Source of the DNA: JAICYJ01 sp035695105
Lineage (GTDB): Bacteria; Actinomycetota; Thermoleophilia; Gaiellales; JAICJC01
DNA: 64,000 nucleotides
Direction: 5' to 3'
Assembly: GCA_035695105.1 (NCBI GenBank)
Contig: DASSEV010000059.1
Span: 1-64,000 of the forward strand
The notes beneath the pieces are model-generated. The model worked only from the letters and a program-made list of their open reading frames with translations. It was not told the DNA's origin and did not search any database. Shown piece after piece: positions 42,393 through 50,472 of this stretch (within the stretch, counting starts at the first letter, position 1; every line of letters starts with the position of its first letter). The position numbers and the translations under genes were made by a program.

Positions 42393-42878
42393 TCAGCCGA
42401 GCAGGGCGAGCGCCGCGACCGCGGCGTAGATGGCTGCATACCCTGCGGTGAGCCGCACCAGCACGCCCGTCCCGGCGTCGCGCACGGTGAAGCCGGTGCT
42501 GCGCAGGAAGGCGATCTTGACCAGCTCACCGGCCAGCATCAGGAGCGAGAATGCGACGATCCATCCGGTCGACACGCCGCGCGCCACGGCGGTGATCATG
42601 GCGAGGTGGGCCGCATTGTTGAAGAGGACGAACACCGCGGCGGTCACCTCGTGCTCGATCCAGCGGTCGCCGATCGCCGCCAGCAATCCCAGCTCCGCGA
42701 CCACCAGCAGCGCCAGCACGACGAGCCGGGAGCCGTCCGGGAGCACGGCCGGCCCGCTCGACGTCAGCGCCGCCGCGTACGCGCCGAGGAACGCGACTCC
42801 CTTGACAGCGGTCTCGAGCAAACCGAGGGGGCCCCAGTCCGCGCGGTGCCACCCCGTTCTCCCCACCGCCCTGGTCAT
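42393..42878 (-). CDS. Membrane protein in the CarH operon
   Basis: The 161-residue protein has about four to five hydrophobic helices after a polar N-terminus (first helix near 22-42, LVVLALLVVAELGLLAAIG near 53-71, then further helices to the C-terminus). It overlaps the CarH-type regulator gene by four bases (ATGA), so the two are cotranslated and it is likely light/B12-regulated. No family is recognised. It is not a carotenoid enzyme by sequence. Confidence 0.75.
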   Translation of the reverse strand: MTRAVGRTGWHRADWGPLGLLETAVKGVAFLGAYAAALTSSGPAVLPDGSRLVVLALLVVAELGLLAAIGDRWIEHEVTAAVFVLFNNAAHLAMITAVARGVSTGWIVAFSLLMLAGELVKIAFLRSTGFTVRDAGTGVLVRLTAGYAAIYAAVAALALLG

Positions 42879-43747
42879 GCTCGCACGCGCCTGCGAAGCT
42901 CGCCCCCCAGCTGGCCGGCCGCCGAGAACATGTCCGGATCGAGCAGCTCCGCTCCCGCCTGTCTCGCCGCGTCGGCGGACGCACCGCGGCCTCCGAAGGC
43001 CAGCCGCGCCGGGGGAACGCCGGGAATCGGAGGCACCTGCGACAGCGGCTCCGGCGTGGCGGCGCTGAGCACGACGACGGCCGGGCGCAGCAGGCGCACC
43101 GCGTCGGCCAGGCTCTCGGCCGGCGTGTCGGCGCCCAGGAACGTGATCCGCCAGCCCTGCGAGCGAAGCGCGAGCCCGAAGGCGATCAGGCCGAGGTCGT
43201 GGCGCTCGCCCGCGGGGCAGGCCAGCACCGCCCGCGGTCCGGCTCCGGCATCCCAACCCCGAGCCAGGCCGAGCAGACGTCCGCGGATCAGGTTGCTTGC
43301 GAAGTGCTCCTCCGCCACGGTGGCGCGCCCCGTCGCCCAGCGCTCACCGAGATCGTCGAGCATCGGCAGGATCACCCGGCCAAGCACCGCCTCCAGAGAG
43401 TAGGCGGCGAACACGCGGTCGAGCGCGGTGTTGGCGGCAGCCTCGTCGAACCGCGCGAGCGCGTCGCGCAGCTCCTCGAGCTCCGCGTCGAGCGACCGGC
43501 CCGGCACATCCGCGGACGCGGCCGCAGCGCCTGAGCGCACCGTGGTCGCCGCCTGCTGAGGCGACACGCCCGATTCGACCAGTCGCACCATCTCCCGCAC
43601 GCGCCGCTCGTCCTCCTCCGAGTACAGCCGGTACCCGGACTCTGTCCGCACCGGCTCCAGCAGGCCGTACCGGCGTTCCCAGGCGCGCAGCAGCTCGGGC
43701 GATACACCGACCCGCCGAGCCATCTCTCCTATCCGTCGCTGCGCCAT
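42875..43747 (-). CDS. B12-binding MerR regulator, CarH/LitR-type photoreceptor
   Basis: The 290-residue protein has an N-terminal MerR helix-turn-helix (residues 5-70, IGEMARRVGVSPELLRAWERRYGLLEP), then a helical B12-binding domain and a Rossmann B12 domain. Residues that hold adenosylcobalamin in CarH are present: the W-x9-EH motif (Trp137, Glu147, His148) and the lower-ligand E-x-H-xx-G (Glu181, His183, Gly186). CarH binds DNA as a tetramer in the dark and falls apart in light. It is divergent from a secreted protein and folE, with a 7-7 dyad over the -35. Light sensing is inferred from the motifs. Confidence 0.9.
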   Translation of the reverse strand: MAQRRIGEMARRVGVSPELLRAWERRYGLLEPVRTESGYRLYSEEDERRVREMVRLVESGVSPQQAATTVRSGAAAASADVPGRSLDAELEELRDALARFDEAAANTALDRVFAAYSLEAVLGRVILPMLDDLGERWATGRATVAEEHFASNLIRGRLLGLARGWDAGAGPRAVLACPAGERHDLGLIAFGLALRSQGWRITFLGADTPAESLADAVRLLRPAVVVLSAATPEPLSQVPPIPGVPPARLAFGGRGASADAARQAGAELLDPDMFSAAGQLGGELRRRVRA

Positions 43748-43756
43748 GGTGAGGAG

Positions 43757-43831
43757 AGTATACAGACATTAGACAATGTCTTGACAGACCCGCAGGACGC
43801 GGCTACAGTAGCCCGCACAAACCTTGTACAA
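43757..43831. promoter_or_regulatory. Divergent CarH/secreted-protein promoters with dyad operator
   Basis: The plus-strand promoter is TTGACA (43781-43786), a 17-base spacer and TACAGT (43804-43809). A perfect dyad AGACATT-AGAC-AATGTCT (43764-43781) touches its -35. The minus-strand -10 TATACT (43762-43757) for the regulator sits beside it, so one bound protein could control both. A TTGTACAA palindrome (43824-43831) lies in the leader. Confidence 0.65.
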
Positions 43832-43871
43832 ACCCAATACAGGGACGCAAGGTGAACGAAAGGGGGTCATC

Positions 43872-44486
43872 ATGACCATTCGACTGAGGCGGATCCTGCC
43901 CCTTGTGGCGGCACTGTTCGCTCTGCTGGCGATGGGCGGCTCAGCGGTTGCCAACGCCGGCACCTCCACGACGGTGCGGCTCGATCGCGGCAGCACGGCG
44001 CTGACGACCGACACCGCCACCACAGGCGTGCTCGTCAGCCACGGCATCCTGCCGCTGCCGGTTGGCCCGGCCACCGTTACGCCGGTCGTCGACAACGGCA
44101 TTGCGCTGCGCTACCGCTTCCCGATCACGGGCGGCATGGTCGACGCCAACACGCTCGCCGGCTACATCAAGCACTCGGGCGGCCTGCGGTTCCTCAACCT
44201 GGCCAACGGCAAGACGCTGACGCTGACAAACTTCAAGATCCTGATCAGCGCGCATCCCGGCCTGTCGGCCGAGGTGAACGGCAACCCGTCCGTGCGCGTC
44301 CGGATCCTCAACCTCGACCTGAGCGGCGCCTCGGTGGCGAAGGACATCCCCTGGGTGACCGTCTCCAACGTCAAGGCGACGCTGACCAAGACCGCGGCTG
44401 ACGCGCTCAACGCCTCCCTGGGCGTCGGGTTCTTCTCCCGCGGCATCACGCTCGGCACGGCACAGGTGCACGCCCACATCGCCTGA
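43872..44486 (+). CDS. Secreted protein, HtaA-like composition
   Basis: The 204-residue protein has a signal peptide (hydrophobic residues 8-22, cleavage likely after ANA near 28) and a beta-rich mature part with FPITGGMVDANTLAGYIKHSGGLRF near 82-106 and TLTLTNFKILIS near 115-126. The recurring pattern is that of extracellular actinobacterial proteins related to HtaA domains, which bind haem in corynebacteria, but the match is weak and no haem ligand is obvious. ATG at 43872 has the site AGGGGG just upstream. It is under the CarH-type promoter and precedes folE. Confidence 0.7.
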   Translation: MTIRLRRILPLVAALFALLAMGGSAVANAGTSTTVRLDRGSTALTTDTATTGVLVSHGILPLPVGPATVTPVVDNGIALRYRFPITGGMVDANTLAGYIKHSGGLRFLNLANGKTLTLTNFKILISAHPGLSAEVNGNPSVRVRILNLDLSGASVAKDIPWVTVSNVKATLTKTAADALNASLGVGFFSRGITLGTAQVHAHIA

Positions 44487-44562
44487 CGCCGTGTCTGCGG
44501 GCCCCGGTGCCGCGTCCCCCCGGGGCCCGCACACTCCCCTCTCCCCCAAGGAGCCATGACGG

Positions 44563-45150
44563 TTGGAACCGATCTCCGCACTCCCCTCCCCGGCCAGGCT
44601 GGTCGACGTCGGCCGCGCAGAGCGGGCGGTGCAGGAGCTGCTGACGGCGCTCGGGGCCGACACGGCATCGGAGTCGCTGCGCGACACGCCGGCGCGGGTG
44701 GCTCGAATGTACGCGGAGCTGCTCGCGCCCGCTCCGGTCTCGATGACGACCTTCCCGAACGACGAGCACTACGACGAGCTGGTGATCGCCCGTGACATCC
44801 CGGTCTACTCCCTTTGTGAGCACCACCTGCTTCCGTTCCACGGCGTTGCCCACGTCGCCTACATCCCGGCAGACCGGATCGTCGGGCTCTCGAAGCTGGC
44901 GCGCGTCGTCGATCTGTTCGCCGGACGGCTGCAGGTGCAGGAACGCCTCACCCGACAGGTGGCCGAGTGGCTCTGGCACCAGCTGCAACCGCTCGGCGTC
45001 GGCGTGGTGATCGAGGCCGAGCACATGTGCATGAGCATGCGCGGCGTCCGCAAGCCCGGCGCGACCACCGCCACCTCGGCGCTGCTCGGGTCCGTGCGCG
45101 ACGATCCGCGCACCCGCGACGAGTTCCTGTCGCTCGCTCGCCGCTCCTAG
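44563..45150 (+). CDS. folE: GTP cyclohydrolase I
   Basis: The 195-residue enzyme makes dihydroneopterin triphosphate from GTP, the first step of folate or pterin synthesis. Zinc ligands are in YSLCEHHLLPFHG (Cys and His near 84-87) and the second Cys in EHMCMSMRG (near 155). The TTG at 44563 is preferred: AAGGAG (44548-44553) is nine bases away, whereas an out-of-frame ATG at 44556 is too close. It follows the CarH-controlled secreted gene, and folE is a recurrent neighbour of LitR/CarH genes where pterins supply photolyase cofactors; no photolyase is in this window. The stop overlaps the convergent gene. Confidence 0.93.
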   Translation: MEPISALPSPARLVDVGRAERAVQELLTALGADTASESLRDTPARVARMYAELLAPAPVSMTTFPNDEHYDELVIARDIPVYSLCEHHLLPFHGVAHVAYIPADRIVGLSKLARVVDLFAGRLQVQERLTRQVAEWLWHQLQPLGVGVVIEAEHMCMSMRGVRKPGATTATSALLGSVRDDPRTRDEFLSLARRS

Positions 45151-45827
45151 AGCTGCCCCCGCACCCCGGCCTCCCGCTCGATGGCGGCGACCTGGGTACT
45201 GAGGTCGGCCTCGACCGCGGCCCGCGCGGATCCGCGGCGGAACATGGGAAGCACCGTGCGATGGCTCGCGTCCTCGACCATCGTCGCGCAGGCCAGGTAG
45301 AACGCCGCGGCGCTGAGCGGAAGCCCGATCCAGCCGGATACGCGTTCCCAACCGCTGCCCCCGTGAACCTGGTAGATGCCGGTCAGGAGAAAGCGCACGC
45401 ACGCGAGCAGCGCCACCACCGACAACACGGGCTTCGAAGCCGCCGATGCGCCGGCGAACGCGAGGATCACCGCGCTCATCGCGATCATGAACACGCCCAG
45501 CATTGGGCTGCGTGGAGCCGTTGTGGTGAGCGTGATGGTTCCCACGGTGGCCCAGGTCATGCCGAACAGTCCGAGGGCAGTGGCTCCGCCGGCGTCGCGC
45601 GCCCAGAATGCGAGGATCGAGGCGATCAGCTCCAGCGGAGCCACGAAGGCGATCATGATGATCGCCAGCTGCCGGCTCTGACCCTCCGCCACCCAGGTCA
45701 GCTCGAGCGTCGAGAACAGGAATGAGCCGATGGCGAAGGCGAAGAATCCGATCGGCAGCGGGCTCGCCAGCGGCCGCAGCATGATCTGCACGGGCGCATC
45801 CGCCCTGCCGTTGCCTGCATCGCGCAT
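45147..45827 (-). CDS. GPR1/FUN34/YaaH-like membrane transporter
   Basis: The 226-residue protein has six hydrophobic helices and the pattern of the AcetateP family (SatP/YaaH): it opens LASPLPIGFFAFAIGSFLFS near 19-38, with the Pro-Leu-Pro-Ile-Gly-Phe replacing the usual NPAPLGL motif, and has FWARDAGGATALGLFGMTW near 75-93. Relatives move acetate or succinate with protons. The changed motif leaves the substrate uncertain. It is convergent with folE, sharing CTAG as both stop codons. Confidence 0.72.
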   Translation of the reverse strand: MRDAGNGRADAPVQIMLRPLASPLPIGFFAFAIGSFLFSTLELTWVAEGQSRQLAIIMIAFVAPLELIASILAFWARDAGGATALGLFGMTWATVGTITLTTTAPRSPMLGVFMIAMSAVILAFAGASAASKPVLSVVALLACVRFLLTGIYQVHGGSGWERVSGWIGLPLSAAAFYLACATMVEDASHRTVLPMFRRGSARAAVEADLSTQVAAIEREAGVRGQL

Positions 45828-46056
45828 CGCTCGCTCCCTTCGGCCGGCGCACGGGCGCGCGCCAAGGGAACGGCGCTACCCGCAGGGCGCTGGTGCGAAA
45901 CGGCGGCGCGTTCGCACCCCCCGGGTTTCGCCGCCTGATCGGGCGGGAACCGCCCGTGGATGACCGACACACCGGAACGTGAAGCCGATCAGCGGGAGGA
46001 GGAGGCGGCGGAGGTGGTCGAGCGCCGCCGAGACGACCTGCCGTCGCAGCGGAACG

Positions 46057-46800
46057 TCAACTCCCCCGAGGCGGGTCGGGCGCCGCGAGACACCGAGTTC
46101 GAACACCCGCGTAAGGACGAGGAGATCTGAGCTCGAACCCTGCAGCGCCGGCGCGGGGCTCGCGGACGCAGCCCCAGTGCCAGACCCCCGACGCGCGGTC
46201 GACGCCCTCACACACGATGCGGTAGCCGAACCTGCGGTAGAAGGTGAGCACGGACGGCTGAAACGTCAGCAGCGCGATGTCGGCGCCGACCGCATCGGCC
46301 TGGGCGTTGATCGCCCCGAGCAGCGCGCCCCCCAGACCGGTTCCCTGCGAGAGCGGGTCCACCCCGATCAGGTCGAGGTACCAGTGATGCCCACCGGTCG
46401 CCCGGTGAAGCGCTGCGTCCGCGTCACCGAAGATGCGTCCGAACTCGGCATCGAACCGCGCCCACTGCCCCGGCCCGAGCGCTTCCTCGATCTGTTGGTA
46501 GCCGGTCGCCTCCAGACGCTCCGGCGAGAAGTGGGCCTCCGAGGGCCGTAGCAGCACGGCCACGCCGGCCAGGCCGGCCGCCGCCGCGAGCACATCGCCA
46601 TAGCGGAGCCCGTACCGGAGGTTCCAGGTCAGCGCCGCGGCAAGTCCGAGCGCGCGGGTTGCCGGATCCCGGAACAGATGCACGCAGAGCGGATCCTCCG
46701 CGAAGGCACGGGCCAGCATCTCACCCGCACCCCCGGCATCGTGTTCCGCCAGTCGGCGCAGCACTGTGCCGGGCCGGACGGCATATCGCTGTCGTTCCAT
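46057..46800 (-). CDS. GNAT-family N-acetyltransferase
   Basis: The 247-residue protein has the GNAT core in its second half: the acetyl-CoA site LDLIGVDPLSQGTGLGGALLG near 140-160 (Q-x-x-G-x-G/A), a following strand IALLTFQPSVLTFYRRFGYRIV. The first part (GGAGEMLARAFAEDP near 20-34) is the usual N-terminal helix. The ATG at 46800 is the first before this core. It lies 52 bases downstream of the PadR gene on the same strand and may be controlled by it. The substrate is unknown; the C-terminal 40 residues are Arg/Pro-rich and may be partly noncoding-like. Confidence 0.85.
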   Translation of the reverse strand: MERQRYAVRPGTVLRRLAEHDAGGAGEMLARAFAEDPLCVHLFRDPATRALGLAAALTWNLRYGLRYGDVLAAAAGLAGVAVLLRPSEAHFSPERLEATGYQQIEEALGPGQWARFDAEFGRIFGDADAALHRATGGHHWYLDLIGVDPLSQGTGLGGALLGAINAQADAVGADIALLTFQPSVLTFYRRFGYRIVCEGVDRASGVWHWGCVREPRAGAAGFELRSPRPYAGVRTRCLAAPDPPRGS

Positions 46801-46852
46801 GGGCCGCAGTACGCGCTCGGCGGTGCGCCGGATTGCCGGCGAGGACGGATGA

Positions 46853-47398
46853 CTAGGTGCCGGGCCCGTCGAGGGCGTCGCGCACCTCGGCGATCCACGC
46901 CCGCTGGGCATCGAGCAGCCGCAGGGACACTCGGTGGTTGATCATCAGCCAGCGCTCGCGGTGGCCGAGCCCGCCCGCGACGTCCTGCGCCTCCGCGAGT
47001 CGCTGCTCCTGGATGTCGATCTCGCGCTCCAGTGCCTCGAGGCTCGAGCGCAGGACGTCGGGTGGCACCAGATCCGCCACCAGCAGCCGCACGGCGGCCT
47101 CGTTCTGGATCCGGGGGAACGGCGCCGGCGTCCGCAGCCATTCGCGCAGCGCTTCACGGCCGTTCTGGGTCAGCCTGTAGCGGGTGCGCTCGTTGGTGCG
47201 TCCCGGCTCCTTCGCCGCCTCGAGGTAGCCGAGCTTCGCCAGCCGCTTCGGCTCGGCGTAGTACTGGCTGGGCGCCGCGGCCCAGTAGAGCTTGGCGCCG
47301 CGCTCGGCCATGCGCCGGATGTCGTGGGCGCCGGCGCCGTCGTCTCCGACGAGCACCAGGATGACGTAGCTGAAGGGAGTGAGGGAGTCGCTTGACAA
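46853..47398 (-). CDS. PadR-family transcriptional regulator
   Basis: The 181-residue protein has the PadR winged helix at 8-85 (FSYVILVLVGDDGAGAHDI, SQYYAEPKRLAKLGYLEAAK, RTRYRLTQNGREAL) and a C-terminal helical dimerisation region (about 100-175, ALEREIDIQEQRLAEA). TTG start at 47398, whose codon lies inside the promoter of the divergent cupin gene. This arrangement implies mutual control: the regulator's own start overlaps the cupin -35/-10 spacer. Confidence 0.88.
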   Translation of the reverse strand: MSSDSLTPFSYVILVLVGDDGAGAHDIRRMAERGAKLYWAAAPSQYYAEPKRLAKLGYLEAAKEPGRTNERTRYRLTQNGREALREWLRTPAPFPRIQNEAAVRLLVADLVPPDVLRSSLEALEREIDIQEQRLAEAQDVAGGLGHRERWLMINHRVSLRLLDAQRAWIAEVRDALDGPGT

Positions 47399-47420
47399 AG
47401 CTCTGATCCGGATCTATAAC
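47392..47420 (+). promoter_or_regulatory. Cupin promoter overlapping PadR start
   Basis: TTGACA (47392-47397), a 17-base spacer and TATAAC (47415-47420) form a near-consensus plus-strand promoter. A GATCCGGATC palindrome (47405-47414) fills the spacer, a plausible operator for the divergent PadR protein. Confidence 0.65.
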
Positions 47421-47453
47421 CTCCGAAACAGATCTTATCATGAGAGGAGCGTC

Positions 47454-47930
47454 ATGCCAACCGCAGCTACCCGCAACCAGCCCCTATGGTTCCTCGCCGA
47501 CCTGGCGGTCGTCCATCTTCGCGGCGACGATACGGACGGACGCCTGGGCATCGTCGAGATCACGATGCCGGCGGGCGATGAGCCGCCGCTCCACATCCAC
47601 CACGACCACGACGAGATCTTCTGCGTCCTCGACGGGGAGCTCACGCTCTACCTGCCGGGACGGGAGCAGCTCGTTCGTGCTGGAGATGTGTTCGTCGCGC
47701 CACGCGGCATCCCCCACATCTACCGGGCGGGAGACCAGGGCGCTCGCGCGCTGGTGCAGTCGACACCGGCCGGATTCGAGGCTTTCGTCGAGGCGGTCTC
47801 GGTCGAGGCCGACGACGACTGCCTGCCGGAGCCGGCCGGCCCGCCCACGCCGGAGCAGGTTGCTCGGTTGACCGTGGCCGCCGCCGACCACGGCATCGAG
47901 CTGATCGGCCCTCCCGGCGCGCGTCCGTGA
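47454..47930 (+). CDS. Cupin-domain protein
   Basis: The 158-residue protein is a single cupin. Motif 1 is GDEPPLHIHHDHDEIFCVLDGELTLY (about 42-67, three His and a Glu for metal) and motif 2 GDVFVAPRGIPHIYRAGDQGA (about 82-102, with the fourth His). It may be a dioxygenase, an isomerase or a small-molecule sensor. ATG at 47454 has the site GAGGAG (47443-47448). It has a strong promoter with a PadR-type operator and is followed by a perfect hairpin terminator. Confidence 0.88.
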   Translation: MPTAATRNQPLWFLADLAVVHLRGDDTDGRLGIVEITMPAGDEPPLHIHHDHDEIFCVLDGELTLYLPGREQLVRAGDVFVAPRGIPHIYRAGDQGARALVQSTPAGFEAFVEAVSVEADDDCLPEPAGPPTPEQVARLTVAAADHGIELIGPPGARP

Positions 47931-47940
47931 GAGACCGGGC

Positions 47941-47975
47941 GGCACACCCCGCGGCGGCTATCCGCGGGGTGTGCC
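47941..47975. terminator. Perfect 14-bp hairpin between cupin and pseudogene
   Basis: A 14-bp perfect stem (47941-47954 with 47962-47975, arm GGCACACCCCGCGG) with a 7-base loop lies 10 bases after the cupin stop. It also covers the stop of the minus-strand NDH-2 remnant, so it can serve both strands. Confidence 0.75.
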
Positions 47976-48323
47976 AATCGGCTCCCGGAGGATGGGAGCC
48001 GCTGAACCGGGATCGGCCGACGCCTCCATCAGCTGCCGCGCGAACACCTGCTGCGCCGTGATCGGCCGCTCGGCGCGCGACCGGCCGAGGAAGCTGACGA
48101 CCCAGTGGAAGAGCGCGCTCACGCGGTTCTTGAATCCGGTAAGGAACGTGAGATGGACGGTGAGCCAGAGCAGCCAGGCGACGAACCCCGAGACCCGGAC
48201 GCGCGTCCCAGCTCCCCGATCGCGTAGTAGCGCGACACGGACGCGAGGCTGCCAGGTCGCGGTAGCGGAAAGCGGCCGCGACGCATGATCGCCGTCGAGC
48301 CGCGCCGGCCGACCACACCTTCG
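47958..48323 (-). pseudogene. Type II NADH dehydrogenase remnant
   Basis: The minus strand carries the C-terminus of an NDH-2-type FAD dehydrogenase split among frames. It has FRYRDL and SRYYAIGEL segments (about 48215-48270), then GFVAWLLWLTVHLTFLTGFK (about 48120-48195), the membrane-anchoring end seen in NDH-2, followed by HWVVSFLGRS and a tail ending at 47958. The FAD and NADH Rossmann domains are missing. Frame changes are needed between blocks, so it is not a functional gene. It sits directly after the YceI pseudogene. Confidence 0.6.
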
Positions 48324-48857
48324 TCATCGCGGTGATCCGCTCGGTGCCCGCGCCTTGACGTGCAGGATTGCGGACGGCCGGATCATGTTGAGCGTGCCCC
48401 GGCTCATCCCGAACTCCTGCGGGTCGGCCACGGTGGTCGCGTCGAACTCGAGTGACTCCCCCGGCTCGATGACCTGGGCATCCGAACTCGAGCGGCACGG
48501 AGGTTCCGGCCGCCTCGAGCTGCCCCGTGCACGCGCAGCATGCCCTGGCCGAGGTCGTCCACCCGCGTGGAGTGGAATCGCACCCGGGGATGGTCTGTCC
48601 CTTGAAGAAGTCGGCCGACCGCAGGTGCTCGTCGCGCTTGGCGTGGCCGGTGTCGACGCTCCCCGCGTCGATGGTCAGCTGGATCGACGCTCCGTCCGGC
48701 GTGACGTCGTACGAGCCCTCGAACTGCTCGAAGTGACCGCGGACGGTCATCGCGCTCCCGCACGTCCTGACGGCGAACTCGACGGTGCTTGTTGGCCGGG
48801 TCGACCGCCCAGTGGGTGGGTGCGACCTCGGGGTGTGATGTTCTCGATGGTGCTCAT
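48324..48857 (-). pseudogene. YceI-family protein pseudogene
   Basis: The minus strand starts with a good site (AGGGAG) and ATG (48857, MSTIENITP), then a YceI-like lipocalin domain in pieces: VEFAVRTCGSAMTVRGHFEQFEG, IDAGSVDTGHAKRDEHLRS, ADFF, then in other frames STRVDDLGQGMLRVHG and FGMSRGTLNMIRPSAILHVK before a stop at 48324. Several frameshifts separate these blocks. Family members bind polyisoprenoids; this copy cannot be translated intact. It looks recently inactivated because many domain residues remain readable. Confidence 0.65.
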
Positions 48858-49013
48858 GACTACTCCCTTCAACGATGTGTATGAAGGGTCGTCCCGAGGG
48901 CTGCCAAACGGCTGCCATCCAGGCTCGTGCCGCTGCCAGGCGAACGACGGTCTCAAAGCCGTGTCGCGAGCCCCATGGTCGCCACCCGGATGAACCGGTG
49001 GGATGATGGATGG

Positions 49014-49613
49014 GTGACGGATTCTGCCCTCCCCTACGTCGCCGGCCTCGTGCTCGCCGTCTGGTGGATCGCCGGCGAGACCTGGCTGCAGCGGCGCACC
49101 GGCCAGACCTGGTGGACGATCCACGAGCTCGGGTGGGGAGTCTTCAGCGCCGGGCTGGCGGTGGTGATCGCCATCGCAGGGCACCCGCTTCCTGCGCTGG
49201 CCGCCGGATCGATCGCTATCTGGCAGCTGCGGTCGGCCCGGCGAACCTGGCTGTCCCGTGAGGAGACGGAGCGCTACCGGCCCCAGCGCACCGGCGTTCG
49301 CGGGTGGCTCTTCATCGGCGGCGCGGCGGCCGTCTGGACGCTGCTGGAGCACGCCGGTCTCTCGTACGTGTCAGCGGGTCTGGTGGCGGGGCTGATGAGT
49401 GCGGCCGTGTTCCTCCCGTGGCGACGCTCGGAGGGCTCGCCGACCGGGAACGACACGGTGATCTCTCCGGTCGACCGATTCGAGCGCGAACCGCAGCAGG
49501 GACGCGGGTTCGAGGTCACGCTCTCCGGCCGCCCGGCCAAGCTGGCGGCGCGCATGCTCGACCGCGGGACCCGACCTCCGAGCGGCGCGCGGGATGACGA
49601 GCTGCGACGCTAA
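49014..49613 (+). CDS. Membrane protein, unknown function
   Basis: The 199-residue protein has about four hydrophobic helices (near 5-23, 32-58, 85-105 and 110-128) followed by a hydrophilic Arg-rich cytoplasmic tail of 70 residues. GTG at 49014 is chosen because it starts just before the first helix; ATG 48990 is an alternative. No family is recognised. It is divergent from the YceI pseudogene and 110 bases upstream of a secreted protein. Confidence 0.6.
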   Translation: MTDSALPYVAGLVLAVWWIAGETWLQRRTGQTWWTIHELGWGVFSAGLAVVIAIAGHPLPALAAGSIAIWQLRSARRTWLSREETERYRPQRTGVRGWLFIGGAAAVWTLLEHAGLSYVSAGLVAGLMSAAVFLPWRRSEGSPTGNDTVISPVDRFEREPQQGRGFEVTLSGRPAKLAARMLDRGTRPPSGARDDELRR

Positions 49614-49723
49614 CCGAGGCGATCACGTAAGCGTCACCACATTTCTCAGCCCGCCGCGGTATGTGCAGGTTGACACGTTATCAGTCACTTCATACCCTGG
49701 CGACATCCAACATAGGAGACGCT

Positions 49724-50164
49724 ATGCGAAAGAAGGGCTCCATTCTTGGCCTTGGCCTGGTTGCCGCCGTCGCCGCGGTACTGGTTGCGGTGCCAACTGC
49801 CAGCGCTACGTACGGCCCGACGGCGGAGTATCAAGTCGCGCTCTCGTCGAACTGCAACAACGCCACTGCCTGTGCCGACAGCTTCGGCGGTGATTGGGGC
49901 TGGGGCGTCTTTAACAACAACGGCACTGGCGACCTGCAGATCACGTTCTGCGGCCACGATCGCGCCGGACACGGCGGTGCCGGCCATGAGGCGATCGACA
50001 TCTACGCGTGGCACATCGCCGGCGGCGTATTCGTGATCGATTCGGCCTCCGATCCCGGCTTCGAGGGGCCAACGCCTGTCCCCAGCATGCCTGGGCACTA
50101 CAGCATGCATCCCGCTCCGGGCGTCAACACGGAGATCCAGGTCACCAAGATCCCCAACCGCTAA
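49724..50164 (+). CDS. Small secreted protein, Asn/Gly-rich
   Basis: The 146-residue protein has a signal peptide (MRKKGSILGLGL start, hydrophobic 8-22, cleavage likely after ASA near 29). The mature part is acidic to neutral, rich in Asn, Gly, His and aromatic residues, with three Cys (CNNATACADS, TFCGHD), so at most one disulfide. It has lower GC than the neighbours, consistent with transfer. A TTGACA (49670) to CATACC region is a possible promoter. ATG 49724 has a GGAGA site. No family is recognised. Confidence 0.7.
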   Translation: MRKKGSILGLGLVAAVAAVLVAVPTASATYGPTAEYQVALSSNCNNATACADSFGGDWGWGVFNNNGTGDLQITFCGHDRAGHGGAGHEAIDIYAWHIAGGVFVIDSASDPGFEGPTPVPSMPGHYSMHPAPGVNTEIQVTKIPNR

Positions 50165-50180
50165 CCGTTCCTCTCAGCCT

Positions 50181-50213
50181 GCCTGGGGGCCCGGATTATC
50201 CCGGTCCCCAGGC
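50181..50213 (+). terminator. Hairpin terminator after secreted protein
   Basis: GCCTGGGG/CCCCAGGC (50181-50188, 50206-50213) with an inner CCGG/CCGG pair and a 6-base loop lies 17 bases after the secreted-protein stop. No T-run. The rest of 50214-50472 holds no supportable gene. Confidence 0.65.
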
Positions 50214-50472
50214 ACGCGAAAGGGACACGGCGTCGGAGACATCCGGCTTGCGGGCGATGGCCCCTGTTTCTTAGAGCCTGATCGAGCCAGTTACGCGCAC
50301 GTTTCAAAGGCGCCCGTACGAATGGTGCATGGGTTCCGGTACGAAGATCCCGCCGGCGCCCAGGCTGTTGGCCGTGAGCATCGAGGGAACCAGCACTCCG
50401 CCGAGGCGCTCGCCACGCAGGCCCACGGCGGTCAGCGCTACGGCACCGGGCCCTACCGTTGCCACACTGGGC

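Noticed and set aside
44556..44795. ATG-started plus-strand ORF at the folE start
   Set aside because: Out of frame with folE, Arg/Gly-rich after 15 codons, and only two bases from the Shine-Dalgarno; the TTG at 44563 gives the real enzyme.
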